Source: Hyphomonadaceae bacterium UBA4763 (GTDB lineage: Bacteria; Pseudomonadota; Alphaproteobacteria; Caulobacterales; Aquidulcibacteraceae). Taken from it: 27,272 bases of DNA. The position numbers and the translations under genes are program-made. Below the pieces are notes generated by a model, which was not told the DNA's origin, ran no database searches, and worked only from the letters and a program-made list of their open reading frames with translations. This document shows, piece by piece, positions 1 through 7,148 of this stretch. Every line of letters starts with the position of its first letter. Position 1 is the stretch's first letter. The stretch covers positions 1,284-28,555 of the forward strand of contig DHHV01000032.1 in NCBI GenBank assembly GCA_002403455.1. Direction: 5' to 3'.

Positions 1-291
1 GTTGGCCGCAAGACCGCCAATGTGGTGCTGAACGAAGCCTTTGGCGAACCGACCATCGCGGTCGATACCCACATCTTCCGCGTCGCCAACCGCACCGGGC
101 TTGCCCCCGGCGCCAATCCCATGGCGGTCGAGCGCGCGCTGGAGGCGATCACGCCGCCAGCTTTCAAAAAAGGCGCGCATCATTGGCTGATCTTGCACGG
201 CCGTTATGTCTGTGTCGCGCGAAAGCCAAAATGCGCTCTATGCGTGGTGCGCGATCTGTGCCGATTTCCCGAAAAGTCCGTGGACGCATGA
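1..291 (+). CDS. nth: Endonuclease III, C-terminal part (5' end outside window)
   Basis: This is the C-terminal 96 residues of the base-excision repair DNA glycosylase/AP lyase that removes oxidised pyrimidines. The frame is open from base 1. It begins inside the helix-hairpin-helix at VGRKTANV, which carries the catalytic lysine, and continues to the catalytic aspartate in AVDTHIFR. Near the end four cysteines are spaced C-x6-C-x2-C-x5-C, the endonuclease III [4Fe-4S] signature. All catalytic landmarks expected in this half are present, so the gene looks functional. Its TGA (289-291) directly abuts the convergent stop codon of the next gene; together they read TGATCA, so there is no intergenic space. 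The start codon is outside the window. Confidence 0.95.
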   Translation, partial: VGRKTANVVLNEAFGEPTIAVDTHIFRVANRTGLAPGANPMAVERALEAITPPAFKKGAHHWLILHGRYVCVARKPKCALCVVRDLCRFPEKSVDA

Positions 292-1200
292 TCAGCGGTC
301 CGCGAGGCTTAGCCGGATCCGATCGAGCAGCGCCGCCGCAAAAATATCTCCGCAATTGCGACCTTGTTCGACATAGAAATAGGGCTCGATCAATTCGAGC
401 TCCATCACCGCCAGCCGGCCATCGTCGAGGCGCGCCATGTCAACCCGCGCATAAAGCGGGGCTTCCGGCGCCTTGGCGAGCACCTCGGCCGCCGCTGCAA
501 TATCGTCCGCCAACGGCTTAATAGCGGCTTCGCGGCCGCCATATTTGGCCTGAATGCGATAATCCCCCGGCGCTGGCCGCTTGATCAAAGCGTGGCTGAA
601 CCGCTCGCCGAAAAACAAAAAGGAATATTCTCCCTCACGAACAATGCTGTGCAAAAACGGCTGCGCCAGAGCCGCCTTTGGGGGCAAATGATCTGCTGGC
701 GGAAGATCGTCCCCGCGGCGCAAACGGATTTGGCGCCAAGCGCCGGCGCCGATCACCGGCTTGATCACCAACTCGTCCGTCGCCAAATCGTCGAATGCGG
801 CCGCGATCAAATCGGGCGCGCAAGAATCCAGCCAAACCGTCGGCACGCTGACGGCGCCCGCATCACTCAACGCGGCAAGATAGGTTTTCCGCGCATTCCA
901 GCTGATCAGCTTGGGCGAATTCCACAACCGACCTTGCACTGCGCCCGCAATCTGCTCCAGCCGCTCCAAAAAAAAGTCCGGCCGCGCCGTATAATCCCAG
1001 GTCGTCCCAACCACTGCACCGTGATAACGACCCCACTCGATCTGCGCGTCATCCCAAGCCACTGCGTCCAAATGAATGCCGGCGCGCCGGCAGCCGAGCA
1101 CCAGTTCGGCGAATTCCAAATCATGCTGCCAAGCGTCATCGCGACGATGCGCAGCGCCAGGCAAGGTCGCGGTCGAGGCCAGAAACGCGATGGGGATCAT
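292..1200 (-). CDS. ATP-grasp domain protein, unknown substrate
   Basis: A 302-residue protein resembling ATP-grasp ligases of the RimK/glutathione synthetase type, with closest general resemblance to DcsG-like stand-alone ATP-grasp proteins. Visible landmarks are the N-terminal segment with VVGTTWDYTARPDFF, a middle segment with VIKPVIGAGAW where the ATP-binding lysine and glycine loop would lie, a YSFLFFGERFSHALIKRP strand pair, and a C-terminal VMELELIEPYFY segment that would carry the metal-binding acidic residues. By family it should join a carboxylate to a nucleophile through an acyl phosphate; the substrate cannot be read from sequence. Its start lies 47 bp after the stop of the PhoH gene on the same strand, so the two may be co-transcribed. 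No strong ribosome-binding site is visible before its ATG. Confidence 0.75.
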   Translation of the reverse strand: MIPIAFLASTATLPGAAHRRDDAWQHDLEFAELVLGCRRAGIHLDAVAWDDAQIEWGRYHGAVVGTTWDYTARPDFFLERLEQIAGAVQGRLWNSPKLISWNARKTYLAALSDAGAVSVPTVWLDSCAPDLIAAAFDDLATDELVIKPVIGAGAWRQIRLRRGDDLPPADHLPPKAALAQPFLHSIVREGEYSFLFFGERFSHALIKRPAPGDYRIQAKYGGREAAIKPLADDIAAAAEVLAKAPEAPLYARVDMARLDDGRLAVMELELIEPYFYVEQGRNCGDIFAAALLDRIRLSLADR

Positions 1201-1247
1201 GGCCGGCGGCTGTGGTCGATCCCCGCCGGCCTGTCAATCGCCCTGTT

Positions 1248-2033
1248 CTACAGCGCTTCCAGCATGGTGGCGACGAGCGGGTGGCGGACGATGTCCTCGG
1301 CCTGCAGGCGCACGACCGCGACGCCGCCAACGCCGTCGAGCCGTTCCGCCACCGGGCCAAGGCCCGACATGGTCGGCAACAGATCGCTTTGCGCCGGATC
1401 GCCCGTGACGATCATCGTCGAGGACCACCCGAGCCGCGTCAACAACATCTTCAATTGCGTGTAGGTGCAGTTCTGCGCTTCGTCAATCACGACGAAAGCG
1501 TTGTTCAGCGTGCGCCCGCGCATATAAGCAACCGGCGCAATCTCGATCAGGCCTTCGGCCATCAATGCCTTGAGACGTTTTGGCGATAACCGGTCCGATA
1601 AGGCGTCATAGAGCGGGCGCAAATAAGGCGCGAGCTTGTCTTCCAGATCGCCCGGCAAAAAGCCCAGGCTCTCGCCCGCTTCGACCGCCGGCCGCGACAA
1701 CACGATCCGGCCGACCCGGCCGCTTTCCAGCGCTTCGACCGCTTTGGCGATCGCCAAATAGGTCTTGCCGGTGCCGGCCGGCCCGAGCGCCATCACCAAC
1801 GCATGCTGGTCGATCGCCTCCATCAATTTGGCTTGGCCGGGGCTCTTGGGCCGCACATGTTTGACAAAGCTTTGATCGCGCGGCGCAGGTTTTGGCGCGG
1901 GATCGGCGTCGAGCGGGTCCCAGTCCCGCCGCACCAATTGCGGGCGCAAGGGGCGCACCTTTCCGGCGTCCTCAAAAAACGCATTGGCTTCGGCGGCCTG
2001 ATTAAGGCGGCGAACGGCGGCGCGCTTACCCAT
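1248..2033 (-). CDS. PhoH family protein (P-loop ATPase)
   Basis: A 261-residue PhoH-like ATPase. Walker A is GPAGTGKT (residues 84-91). The family block RPAVEAGESLGFLPGDLEDK follows, and Walker B is VVIDEAQN (181-188), then a TGDPAQSDL sensor-like motif. The ATG at 2033 was chosen because AAGGAGA lies just upstream and family similarity begins soon after; a longer open frame reaches 2243 but its extra residues are low-complexity and cross a terminator-like hairpin. PhoH proteins are linked to RNA metabolism (PhoH2 relatives are RNA helicase/nucleases) and some are phosphate-regulated, but the exact role here is unknown. This is the short form without a PIN domain. A minus-strand terminator-like hairpin sits 53 bp before the start (separate entry). 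Confidence 0.9.
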   Translation of the reverse strand: MGKRAAVRRLNQAAEANAFFEDAGKVRPLRPQLVRRDWDPLDADPAPKPAPRDQSFVKHVRPKSPGQAKLMEAIDQHALVMALGPAGTGKTYLAIAKAVEALESGRVGRIVLSRPAVEAGESLGFLPGDLEDKLAPYLRPLYDALSDRLSPKRLKALMAEGLIEIAPVAYMRGRTLNNAFVVIDEAQNCTYTQLKMLLTRLGWSSTMIVTGDPAQSDLLPTMSGLGPVAERLDGVGGVAVVRLQAEDIVRHPLVATMLEAL

Positions 2034-2539
2034 GAGCGTCTCCTTCGACAAACGCCGACAGCGCCAAAGCCCCGCGCGCTGTGGGCAAAAAAAACGCCGC
2101 AAGCGGGGCTTGCGGCATGCACAAAAGCGAAAACGAGGGGAACGCTGGATCGGCCCAGCTCGGGCGATCAGGATCGAGGCTGAAGTCGCGACGGATGTCG
2201 CTTCGGCCGACCATCTTTGTTCCCCGTTGCAGCGCGGCGACATGCCCCGCTGCGGCGCAGCAATCCAGGGGGTCCCGAATCACCTGCCTGAGACCATGAT
2301 GCGCCGTATTTGCGTCGAAAGCATTAATGATTTTTCGCGAACGGCCGTCGCGGCAATGACGGAAGTGCACAATCATCCGTCGACGGAGGGTGCGACGGAC
2401 ACATTCCGACAGGGGTCAAGTTCGATTTTTGAAATGTCACAAGACGTTGCGGCTTGTGCCGGTCGTCCGCACTTGTTAGCGCTTCGCATCCGGCGCATTT
2501 CGTGGCCGATTGGTCACAAATTGATTAAGGGGGCGCGAC
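2034..2539. other. Divergent intergenic region between phoH and aqpZ
   Basis: About 500 bp between divergent genes. It holds the terminator-like hairpin at 2087-2116. A possible minus-strand small reading frame (2026-2214, 62 codons) is preceded by GGGGA and its stop overlaps the phoH start; it reads through the hairpin and is not convincing as a protein. No tRNA or other RNA I recognise is present. Promoters for both genes should lie here, but no clear pair of -35/-10 boxes could be assigned. Confidence 0.5.
2087..2116 (-). terminator. Intrinsic terminator-like hairpin in the phoH leader
   Basis: A perfect 9-bp stem (2096-2104 with 2108-2116) has a three-base loop. On the minus strand it is followed, after one base, by eight T residues (2094-2087). 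This is a textbook rho-independent terminator pointing left. It lies 53 bp upstream of the phoH start codon, so it either ends an upstream short transcript or works as an attenuator in the phoH leader. Confidence 0.75.
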
Positions 2540-3226
2540 ATGAAGAAATTGATCGCCGAGACGCTCGGAACGGCATGTTTGGTGTTTTTCGGATGCGGAT
2601 CGGCGGTATTGGCCGGCGGTGAAGTCGGCCAATTGGGCATTTCATTGGCTTTTGGCCTATGCATTGTCGCGATGGCTTATGGAATCGGGCCAGTGTCCGG
2701 CTGCCATATCAACCCGGCGGTGAGCTTTGGCGCATTTATCGCCGGGCGCATGAGCTTGAACGAGATGTTTCAGTATTGGGGCGCGCAAGTGATCGGCGCG
2801 GTAATTGGGGCGGCTTTGCTATTGTTCGTTGCGCAAGGCGAACCCGGTTTTTCACTCGCCAGTAATGGGCTTGGCCAAAATGGGTGGGGCGCCGGATATT
2901 TGAGCGGTTACAGCATGGCCGCCGCTTTCACTTTCGAGCTCATCACAACATTCATTTTTCTGGTCGTGATCTTGGGCGTCACGCAGATTGGCGCGCCGTT
3001 GCAATTGGCGGGATTGGCGATCGGTCTCTCCCTTCCCTTGATCCACATTGTCGGCATTCAAATCACCGGCGTGTCGGTCAATCCTGCGCGCAGCCTTGGC
3101 CCTGCCCTTTTTGTTGGCGGGAAAGCCTTGGCGCAACTATGGCTGTTCCTGGTCGCGCCGCTGGTCGGCGCGGGGCTGGCTGGGTGGCTGTTTCGACAAA
3201 AATGGTTGAGCGCAAACGCCGATTGA
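2540..3226 (+). CDS. aqpZ: Aquaporin Z
   Basis: A 228-residue major intrinsic protein, an inner-membrane water channel. Six hydrophobic segments are visible, with the two half-helix NPA signatures HINPAVSFG and SVNPARSLG. Of the AqpZ selectivity-filter residues, the Phe in LAFGL, the His in LPLIHIVG and the Arg after the second NPA are conserved. The position three before the second NPA asparagine is Val (GVSVNPAR) where E. coli AqpZ has Thr183. The N terminus MKKLIAETLGTACLVFFGCGS is typical for AqpZ. The start is supported by AAGGGGG (2527-2533). The stop lies 10 bp from the convergent stop of the glycosyltransferase. Confidence 0.93.
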   Translation: MKKLIAETLGTACLVFFGCGSAVLAGGEVGQLGISLAFGLCIVAMAYGIGPVSGCHINPAVSFGAFIAGRMSLNEMFQYWGAQVIGAVIGAALLLFVAQGEPGFSLASNGLGQNGWGAGYLSGYSMAAAFTFELITTFIFLVVILGVTQIGAPLQLAGLAIGLSLPLIHIVGIQITGVSVNPARSLGPALFVGGKALAQLWLFLVAPLVGAGLAGWLFRQKWLSANAD

Positions 3227-3236
3227 AGCGGTCCCA

Positions 3237-3965
3237 TCAGCGCTGATCGTCATAGAACTTCTTCAGCCACAGAGGATCGGCGCCAAGCCCCCAGCCGGCG
3301 CCAATGAACAGATGCAACATCGTCGCCCGCGCGCCGCCATAACGCGCGATGCGCCGATCAGAGGTGCGCAGGACGCGGTCAACGAGGATGCCTCGCCCCA
3401 AGCGGGCAAGCTTTATGCAGAGATCGGCTTCCTCCATGATCGGCAAGTTGGGATCAAAGCCGCCGCAGGCGACATAATCGGCCCGACGGCAGAACATCGC
3501 TTGGTCGCCGAAGAACAGCCGCGCGCCGCGGAAAAACAACCAAGGTCTGAAGATCAGCGGCGCATACCACGTCTTTATCACGTGATGGGCGTTTATTCCG
3601 TGCCAGGTCTTGCGCGGTCCTTCAATAATTGACCGAAATCCGCCCAGCGTAATATTCTTGTTCGCAAGCACAGAACGGATCAATTCAATTGAATCATCCG
3701 GTGGCCAGGTATCGGCATGAATGAACCACAAAATTTCCCCGTGCGCGGCCAACGCCCCTTCATGCATTTGCGCCGCGCGCCTGGCCTTTTGAGCAGTAAT
3801 CACCTGCGCGCCAGCCTCCGCCGCGATCGTGCTGGACCCATCTGTACTCCCTGCGTCGACAACAATGATTTCCAGCGGCTCTGGATCAAGGATCGACAAC
3901 ACCCGTAACGTGCGCCGCAAAAAAATGGCCTCATTCAAAACCGGCATGACGATTGACACCTGCAT
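3237..3965 (-). CDS. Family 2 glycosyltransferase (TIGR04283-like)
   Basis: A 242-residue GT-A fold glycosyltransferase. The N terminus MQVSIVMPVLNEA is the nucleotide-sugar-binding start of GT2 enzymes, followed by VVDAGSTDGS (about 36-44) and the DxD-equivalent FIHADTWPP (about 81-89). A later GGFDPNLPIMEEADLCIKL block matches the acceptor/catalytic-base part of GT2 proteins. Overall it resembles the TIGR04283 group (rSAM/selenodomain-associated transferase 2, also annotated as arsenosugar biosynthesis glycosyltransferase); no partner genes of that pathway are present in the window. The ATG at 3965 is preferred over one 17 codons upstream because AAGGA sits six bases before it and similarity starts there. 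No membrane segment is evident. Confidence 0.85.
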   Translation of the reverse strand: MQVSIVMPVLNEAIFLRRTLRVLSILDPEPLEIIVVDAGSTDGSSTIAAEAGAQVITAQKARRAAQMHEGALAAHGEILWFIHADTWPPDDSIELIRSVLANKNITLGGFRSIIEGPRKTWHGINAHHVIKTWYAPLIFRPWLFFRGARLFFGDQAMFCRRADYVACGGFDPNLPIMEEADLCIKLARLGRGILVDRVLRTSDRRIARYGGARATMLHLFIGAGWGLGADPLWLKKFYDDQR

Positions 3966-4346
3966 TCCCAATCCTTGCCGCAGGGCGCGCCGTTTGACCA
4001 GATGACGCAAGGTCACAGGATGAGGTGATTATCAAAATGGTAGCACTAACTCTCTGCGCACCGATAATGTTTTAAAATAAGATTTCATTTTGAGAAAACA
4101 CTCTAACGCGTGAAGCCGATTTATTATGCTGACAATGGTTTAAAAAGTCAAATTTTTGACATTATCAATTTTTGATATAAAAATGCTATCAATACAAATA
4201 AAGACTATTTAAAAATCAAAGGATTAAAAAGACATTTATTTATTTTACAATGTGGATATTGCATTCTGAAAAAATTTGCAATTACATTTTCGTAACATGC
4301 GTTTTATTTTAAGCGCTTTCTTGTAGTGCTCTACCCGCGAGTTTAG

Positions 4347-4368
4347 CATGAACGCCTGAGCGTTCATG
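4347..4368. repeat. Perfect 9-bp inverted repeat
   Basis: CATGAACGC (4347-4355) and GCGTTCATG (4360-4368) are separated by CTGA. There is no T-run on either strand, so it is not an ordinary intrinsic terminator. It lies about 96 bp upstream of tRNA-Arg. It could be a protein-binding site; its function is unknown. Confidence 0.6.
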
Positions 4369-4411
4369 ATTAGCGGATGGTCAGTGCACCGATAGAAGGC
4401 GCGCTTACCAC

Positions 4412-4440
4412 TTGCACATGTCGGCGCTCGCGTGTATCTG
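4412..4440 (+). promoter_or_regulatory. Possible tRNA-Arg promoter
   Basis: TTGCAC at 4412-4417 resembles a -35 box, and GTATCT/TATCTG at 4434-4440 lies 16-17 bp downstream as a weak -10. The tRNA begins 25 bp later, a plausible distance for a short 5' leader. This is a weak match judged by eye. Confidence 0.3.
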
Positions 4441-4464
4441 CACGGCTCCGCGGACCACCGCGAA

Positions 4465-4541
4465 GCGCCCGTAGCTCAGCTGGATAGAGCATCAGACTAC
4501 GAATCTGAGGGTCAGAGGTTCGAATCCTTTCGGGCGCGCCA
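4465..4541 (+). tRNA. tRNA-Arg(ACG), island insertion site
   Basis: A complete cloverleaf of 77 nt: a 7-bp acceptor stem GCGCCCG/CGGGCGC, a D arm with GCTC/GAGC, a 5-bp anticodon stem TCAGA/TCTGA around the loop CTACGAA (anticodon ACG at 4499-4501), a T arm with TTCGAAT and an encoded CCA (4539-4541). The gene is intact. Its last 30 bp are also read in the opposite direction as the end of the serine recombinase, so this is the left junction of the island, with the tRNA 3' end as likely attachment core. Confidence 0.97.
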
Positions 4542-6161
4542 TTTGCGAACAAAACTGGGCACTCCTGCCGGAGCTGCCCCGCCGCCCATGACGAGGCGCT
4601 CCAGGACGCTGCGACGGCCATGAATGCGGACTTCTTCGTCATCCACTTCCACGTTATCGATCATCGCCCGCAACCAAGCGCGGCGGAACGGAACCGGGCC
4701 ATCGGTGACGTTTGTCCGCATGACCTCCGTGAAGGCGGCGATCTTCTCGGCATTGATCCGCGTCTCGGGGCGTAGTTCCGCAGCCGCCCGCTCATAGGCG
4801 GTTTTAGCGATCTCTCGCTCAGTCCGCAGGGCTGCGATCCGCTCCTTGAGCGTCGGGTCAGACGGATCGGCTGCGCCGCTTTCGATGACAGCATACAGAC
4901 GCTTGAGGCGCTCTTCGGCCTCGCCGAGCTTGGCCTTGAGGCTCGTGAGCCTGTGAGCACGGTCGGCGTCGCGGTCGCCCTGACGTTCGATCAGCGCCCC
5001 CAAAAGCTTTTCAACGCGCTCCGGCGTGAGCAGATCATCGGCAAGCCGGGCGGTAATAAGGTCGTCAAGCTTATCCATCGGCAGCGCCCGGCCCGTGCAG
5101 GCTGTTTCACCCTTCTGGGCCGCGCTGGCGCACACGTAGTAACGGTATCTGCCACTCTTGCCCGTGCGTAGCGTCATCCCGCCTTTACACGTAGCGCAGG
5201 TCGCAAGTCCGGTCAGCAGGATCGGCCCTGTCACCGTCCGGGGCGGCGTGGCCTTCGGGTTGCGGGACTTAAGCTGGGCCTGCACGGCGTCGAAAGTGGC
5301 GGCGTCGATGATCGGATCGACGGCGACGACGATATGCTCGCCTTCCGGCTTTCGCTCGCGCGTCTTTGAATCATTGCAGTTGAAGCGGTGCTCACCCTTG
5401 TAGGTCGTACTGGTGATGAGCTTGTGCAGCGGACCGATGCCCCAGCGCGCGCCGCGCCGTGTGCGGTAGCCATTCGCGTTGAGCCAGGTGACAGCCGCTT
5501 TGACGCCCATCGGGCCGGACGTTCCGTCGCCTTCGCGGATCAGCTTGAAGATCAGGCGCACGGTTTCGGCCTCGACGGGATCGACGGCAAGGCGCTTTTT
5601 GATTTTCGCGCCTCGCTGCTCGGTGGCGATGATCTTGTAACCGAACGGCGCCGCCGCGCCGTTCCAGAAGCCCTGGCGGGCGTTTTCCTGCATCGCCCGC
5701 AACACGTGCTTGGCATTCTCCTTGGACTGGTATTCGTCGAACACGGCAAAGACCTGACGGACCATCACCGCCATCGGGTCGTCGCCGTAGTCCTGAGAGA
5801 TGCTGACCAAGCGAATGGCGTGCTTGCGCAGCTTGCGGACGTTCATTTCCAGACGGATGTGATCGCGGGCAAAGCGTGAAAAGCTGTGCACCAGCACGAC
5901 ATCGAACGGTGCCTCGCCGCTCGTGGCGAGATCAAGCATGCGCTGAAGCTGCGGGCGGTTATCGTCCGTTCCCGACAGGCCAGCGTCGATGAATTCTCCG
6001 GCGATTTCCCACCCTTTGGCGGCGCAGTAGGCAGTGAGCTGGCGCAGCTGATCGGGGATCGACAGGTCGCTGTCCGCCTGACGTCCCGTTGACACGCGCA
6101 TGTAGAGCGCTGCGCGCAGCGGCGCATCATCATTGGCGGGCGTGACATTGGGTAGTGTCAT
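4512..6161 (-). CDS. Large serine recombinase (site-specific integrase)
   Basis: A 549-residue serine recombinase of the phage/ICE large type. The N-terminal catalytic domain has the nucleophile in YMRVSTGRQ (Ser24), then SIPDQLRQL, GEFIDAGLSG and the VLVHSFSRFARD block with its conserved arginines. The central Recombinase domain follows, then a zinc-ribbon segment starting CATCKGG with further cysteines, a long coiled coil and a basic tail. By family it cuts and exchanges DNA through a phosphoserine link. The last nine residues (WRARKDSNL) and the stop codon are encoded antisense within the tRNA-Arg 3' end (4512-4541). Its start overlaps the stop of the upstream small gene in an ATGA junction, so the pair should be co-translated. 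Confidence 0.93.
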   Translation of the reverse strand: MTLPNVTPANDDAPLRAALYMRVSTGRQADSDLSIPDQLRQLTAYCAAKGWEIAGEFIDAGLSGTDDNRPQLQRMLDLATSGEAPFDVVLVHSFSRFARDHIRLEMNVRKLRKHAIRLVSISQDYGDDPMAVMVRQVFAVFDEYQSKENAKHVLRAMQENARQGFWNGAAAPFGYKIIATEQRGAKIKKRLAVDPVEAETVRLIFKLIREGDGTSGPMGVKAAVTWLNANGYRTRRGARWGIGPLHKLITSTTYKGEHRFNCNDSKTRERKPEGEHIVVAVDPIIDAATFDAVQAQLKSRNPKATPPRTVTGPILLTGLATCATCKGGMTLRTGKSGRYRYYVCASAAQKGETACTGRALPMDKLDDLITARLADDLLTPERVEKLLGALIERQGDRDADRAHRLTSLKAKLGEAEERLKRLYAVIESGAADPSDPTLKERIAALRTEREIAKTAYERAAAELRPETRINAEKIAAFTEVMRTNVTDGPVPFRRAWLRAMIDNVEVDDEEVRIHGRRSVLERLVMGGGAAPAGVPSFVRKWRARKDSNL

Positions 6162-6430
6162 GATGCGGACTTTCGGCGGGGGCGCGGACGCGCGGCAGTA
6201 ACGGGCGCATTATGGCAAAGCACAGCGGATTTGGCGCCCCCTTCGGACGGCTCTTTTTTGGGGAAGGCGCTGTCGTCGTGAAGTTCGCGCAGCTCTTGCC
6301 AGAGGAAGGCCTCGATGGCGGCGAGTTCAGCCTCGCTGATCGGCGTTTCGGGCGTGAGGTCGCTCGCGACGTGCAGTTCTCCCGTCCCCTTGCGGGGCGG
6401 TGAGCCGTTGCGGTGAGCGGTCCTGCGCAT
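6158..6430 (-). CDS. Small unknown protein coupled to the serine recombinase
   Basis: A 90-residue protein I do not recognise. It is basic at both ends, with an acidic helical middle (ISEAELAAIEAFLWQELREL). Its stop overlaps the recombinase start in ATGA, a strong sign of a real translationally coupled gene. Its place directly before an integrase suggests a recombination directionality or regulatory role, but nothing in its sequence proves this. The start is tentative because no clear ribosome-binding site is visible before the ATG. Confidence 0.55.
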   Translation of the reverse strand: MRRTAHRNGSPPRKGTGELHVASDLTPETPISEAELAAIEAFLWQELRELHDDSAFPKKEPSEGGAKSAVLCHNAPVTAARPRPRRKSAS

Positions 6431-6537
6431 GCGCGCAAGATCGCGAAGTCACGGGCAATCGTATTGGCCACGTTCTGGTCACGCGAGGGCACGAGTCGCG
6501 CGAAACCCGCGCGAGACAAGGGTTTCCGAGGATCGCA

Positions 6538-6570
6538 AAGTTGCAGGACGTGCAACTTGGATGATATACT
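6538..6570 (+). promoter_or_regulatory. Promoter overlapping a perfect inverted repeat
   Basis: AAGTTGCA (6538-6545) and TGCAACTT (6551-6558) form a perfect 8-bp inverted repeat around GGACG. A promoter-like pair overlaps it: TTGCAG (6541-6546) and TATACT (6565-6570) with an 18-bp spacer, reading right towards the small genes and tyrosine integrase. A repressor bound to the repeat would cover the -35 box. The region is the divergent space between the two integrase modules. Confidence 0.5.
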
Positions 6571-6604
6571 GAAGATATAGAGTAACGTATTGCGCGTAGT
6601 CTTT

Positions 6605-6883
6605 ATGAGTAAAAAGAAGGGATCGTTCGATCCAAAAGGCTTTACCATCGATTACCAGATGCTTGGAACAGTCAGCACTGAAGAACTCGCCCACGCCATC
6701 GTCGCCGACCTGATCGCCCTCAAAGAAAATTACAACATCCACTACGTGACGGGTCCGCGCCTGCGGCTGACGCCGACCAATGAGTATGGCGAGGAAGTCC
6801 GTGTGATGCGCCCGACCGGGGGGCGGGTCTATCGCATCGACACGCACCACTACCGGCCGAGCTGCATGGATTACGAGTTGTGA
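6605..6883 (+). CDS. Small unknown phage-like protein
   Basis: A 92-residue protein starting MSKKKGSFDPKGFTIDY. It contains a helical segment (STEELAHAIVADLIALKENY) and a C-terminal strand-rich part ending in HHYRPSCMDYEL. I do not recognise a family. A TTG start at 6590 would add five residues, but ATG at 6605 is likelier; neither has a good ribosome-binding site. It lies about 35 bp downstream of the promoter-like sequence at 6541-6570 and heads a set of three same-strand genes ending in the tyrosine integrase. Confidence 0.55.
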   Translation: MSKKKGSFDPKGFTIDYQMLGTVSTEELAHAIVADLIALKENYNIHYVTGPRLRLTPTNEYGEEVRVMRPTGGRVYRIDTHHYRPSCMDYEL

Positions 6884-6890
6884 GGGATTG

Positions 6891-7139
6891 ATGGGCAGCT
6901 ATCTCTCAGGGCGTTACGTCGACAAGCAAGGAGCGCTTAAACTTCTGGAATCCATGAACATTCACTGGACGCAGCGACAGATCGACTGGACGGCGGAGCC
7001 AGATCATCAAGGTCAGCGAAAATGGCCATGGTTCAAGGACCCCGCCAACGGAAAGCTACTCATCGACGAAGGCTTTATTCGCCACCTATATAGAGAAGGT
7101 CAGATGAAATCATTGCAATACTGGCAATGTATAAAATAG
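6891..7139 (+). CDS. Small protein before the integrase, possible excisionase
   Basis: An 82-residue protein located nine bases before the tyrosine integrase. The N-terminal segment (GRYVDKQGALKLLESMNIHWTQ) looks like a short helix-turn-helix or MerR-like start. It is followed by WPWFKDPANGKLLIDEGFI, which resembles the strand-turn-strand wing of excisionase-like DNA-binding proteins. Size, charge and position fit a recombination directionality factor, but this is inference; I cannot match a named family. The ATG at 6891 follows GAGGG; an in-frame TTG just before it is less likely. Confidence 0.55.
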   Translation: MGSYLSGRYVDKQGALKLLESMNIHWTQRQIDWTAEPDHQGQRKWPWFKDPANGKLLIDEGFIRHLYREGQMKSLQYWQCIK

Positions 7140-7148
7140 ACTCTGCAC

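Larger units (their letters stand above)
3966..4464. other. AT-rich intergenic region before tRNA-Arg
   Basis: About 500 bp without a gene. The stretch from about 4040 to 4320 is strikingly AT-rich against GC-rich neighbours. It contains small palindromes, for example GTCAAA-TT-TTTGAC at 4147-4160, and a 22-nt palindrome at 4347-4368. The last 60 bp return to high GC and should hold the tRNA promoter. I see no coding region. Confidence 0.7.

Noticed and set aside
2034..2243. N-terminal extension of PhoH to 2243
   Set aside because: It crosses an intrinsic terminator, reads as low-quality Arg/Ser-rich sequence and lacks the strong AAGGAGA site found at the internal ATG.
4370..4642. Minus-strand frame encoding RIRTSDPQIRSL-type peptide across the tRNA
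   Set aside because: It is the antisense translation of tRNA-Arg and its flank, a well-known spurious product. The tRNA and recombinase explain the sequence.
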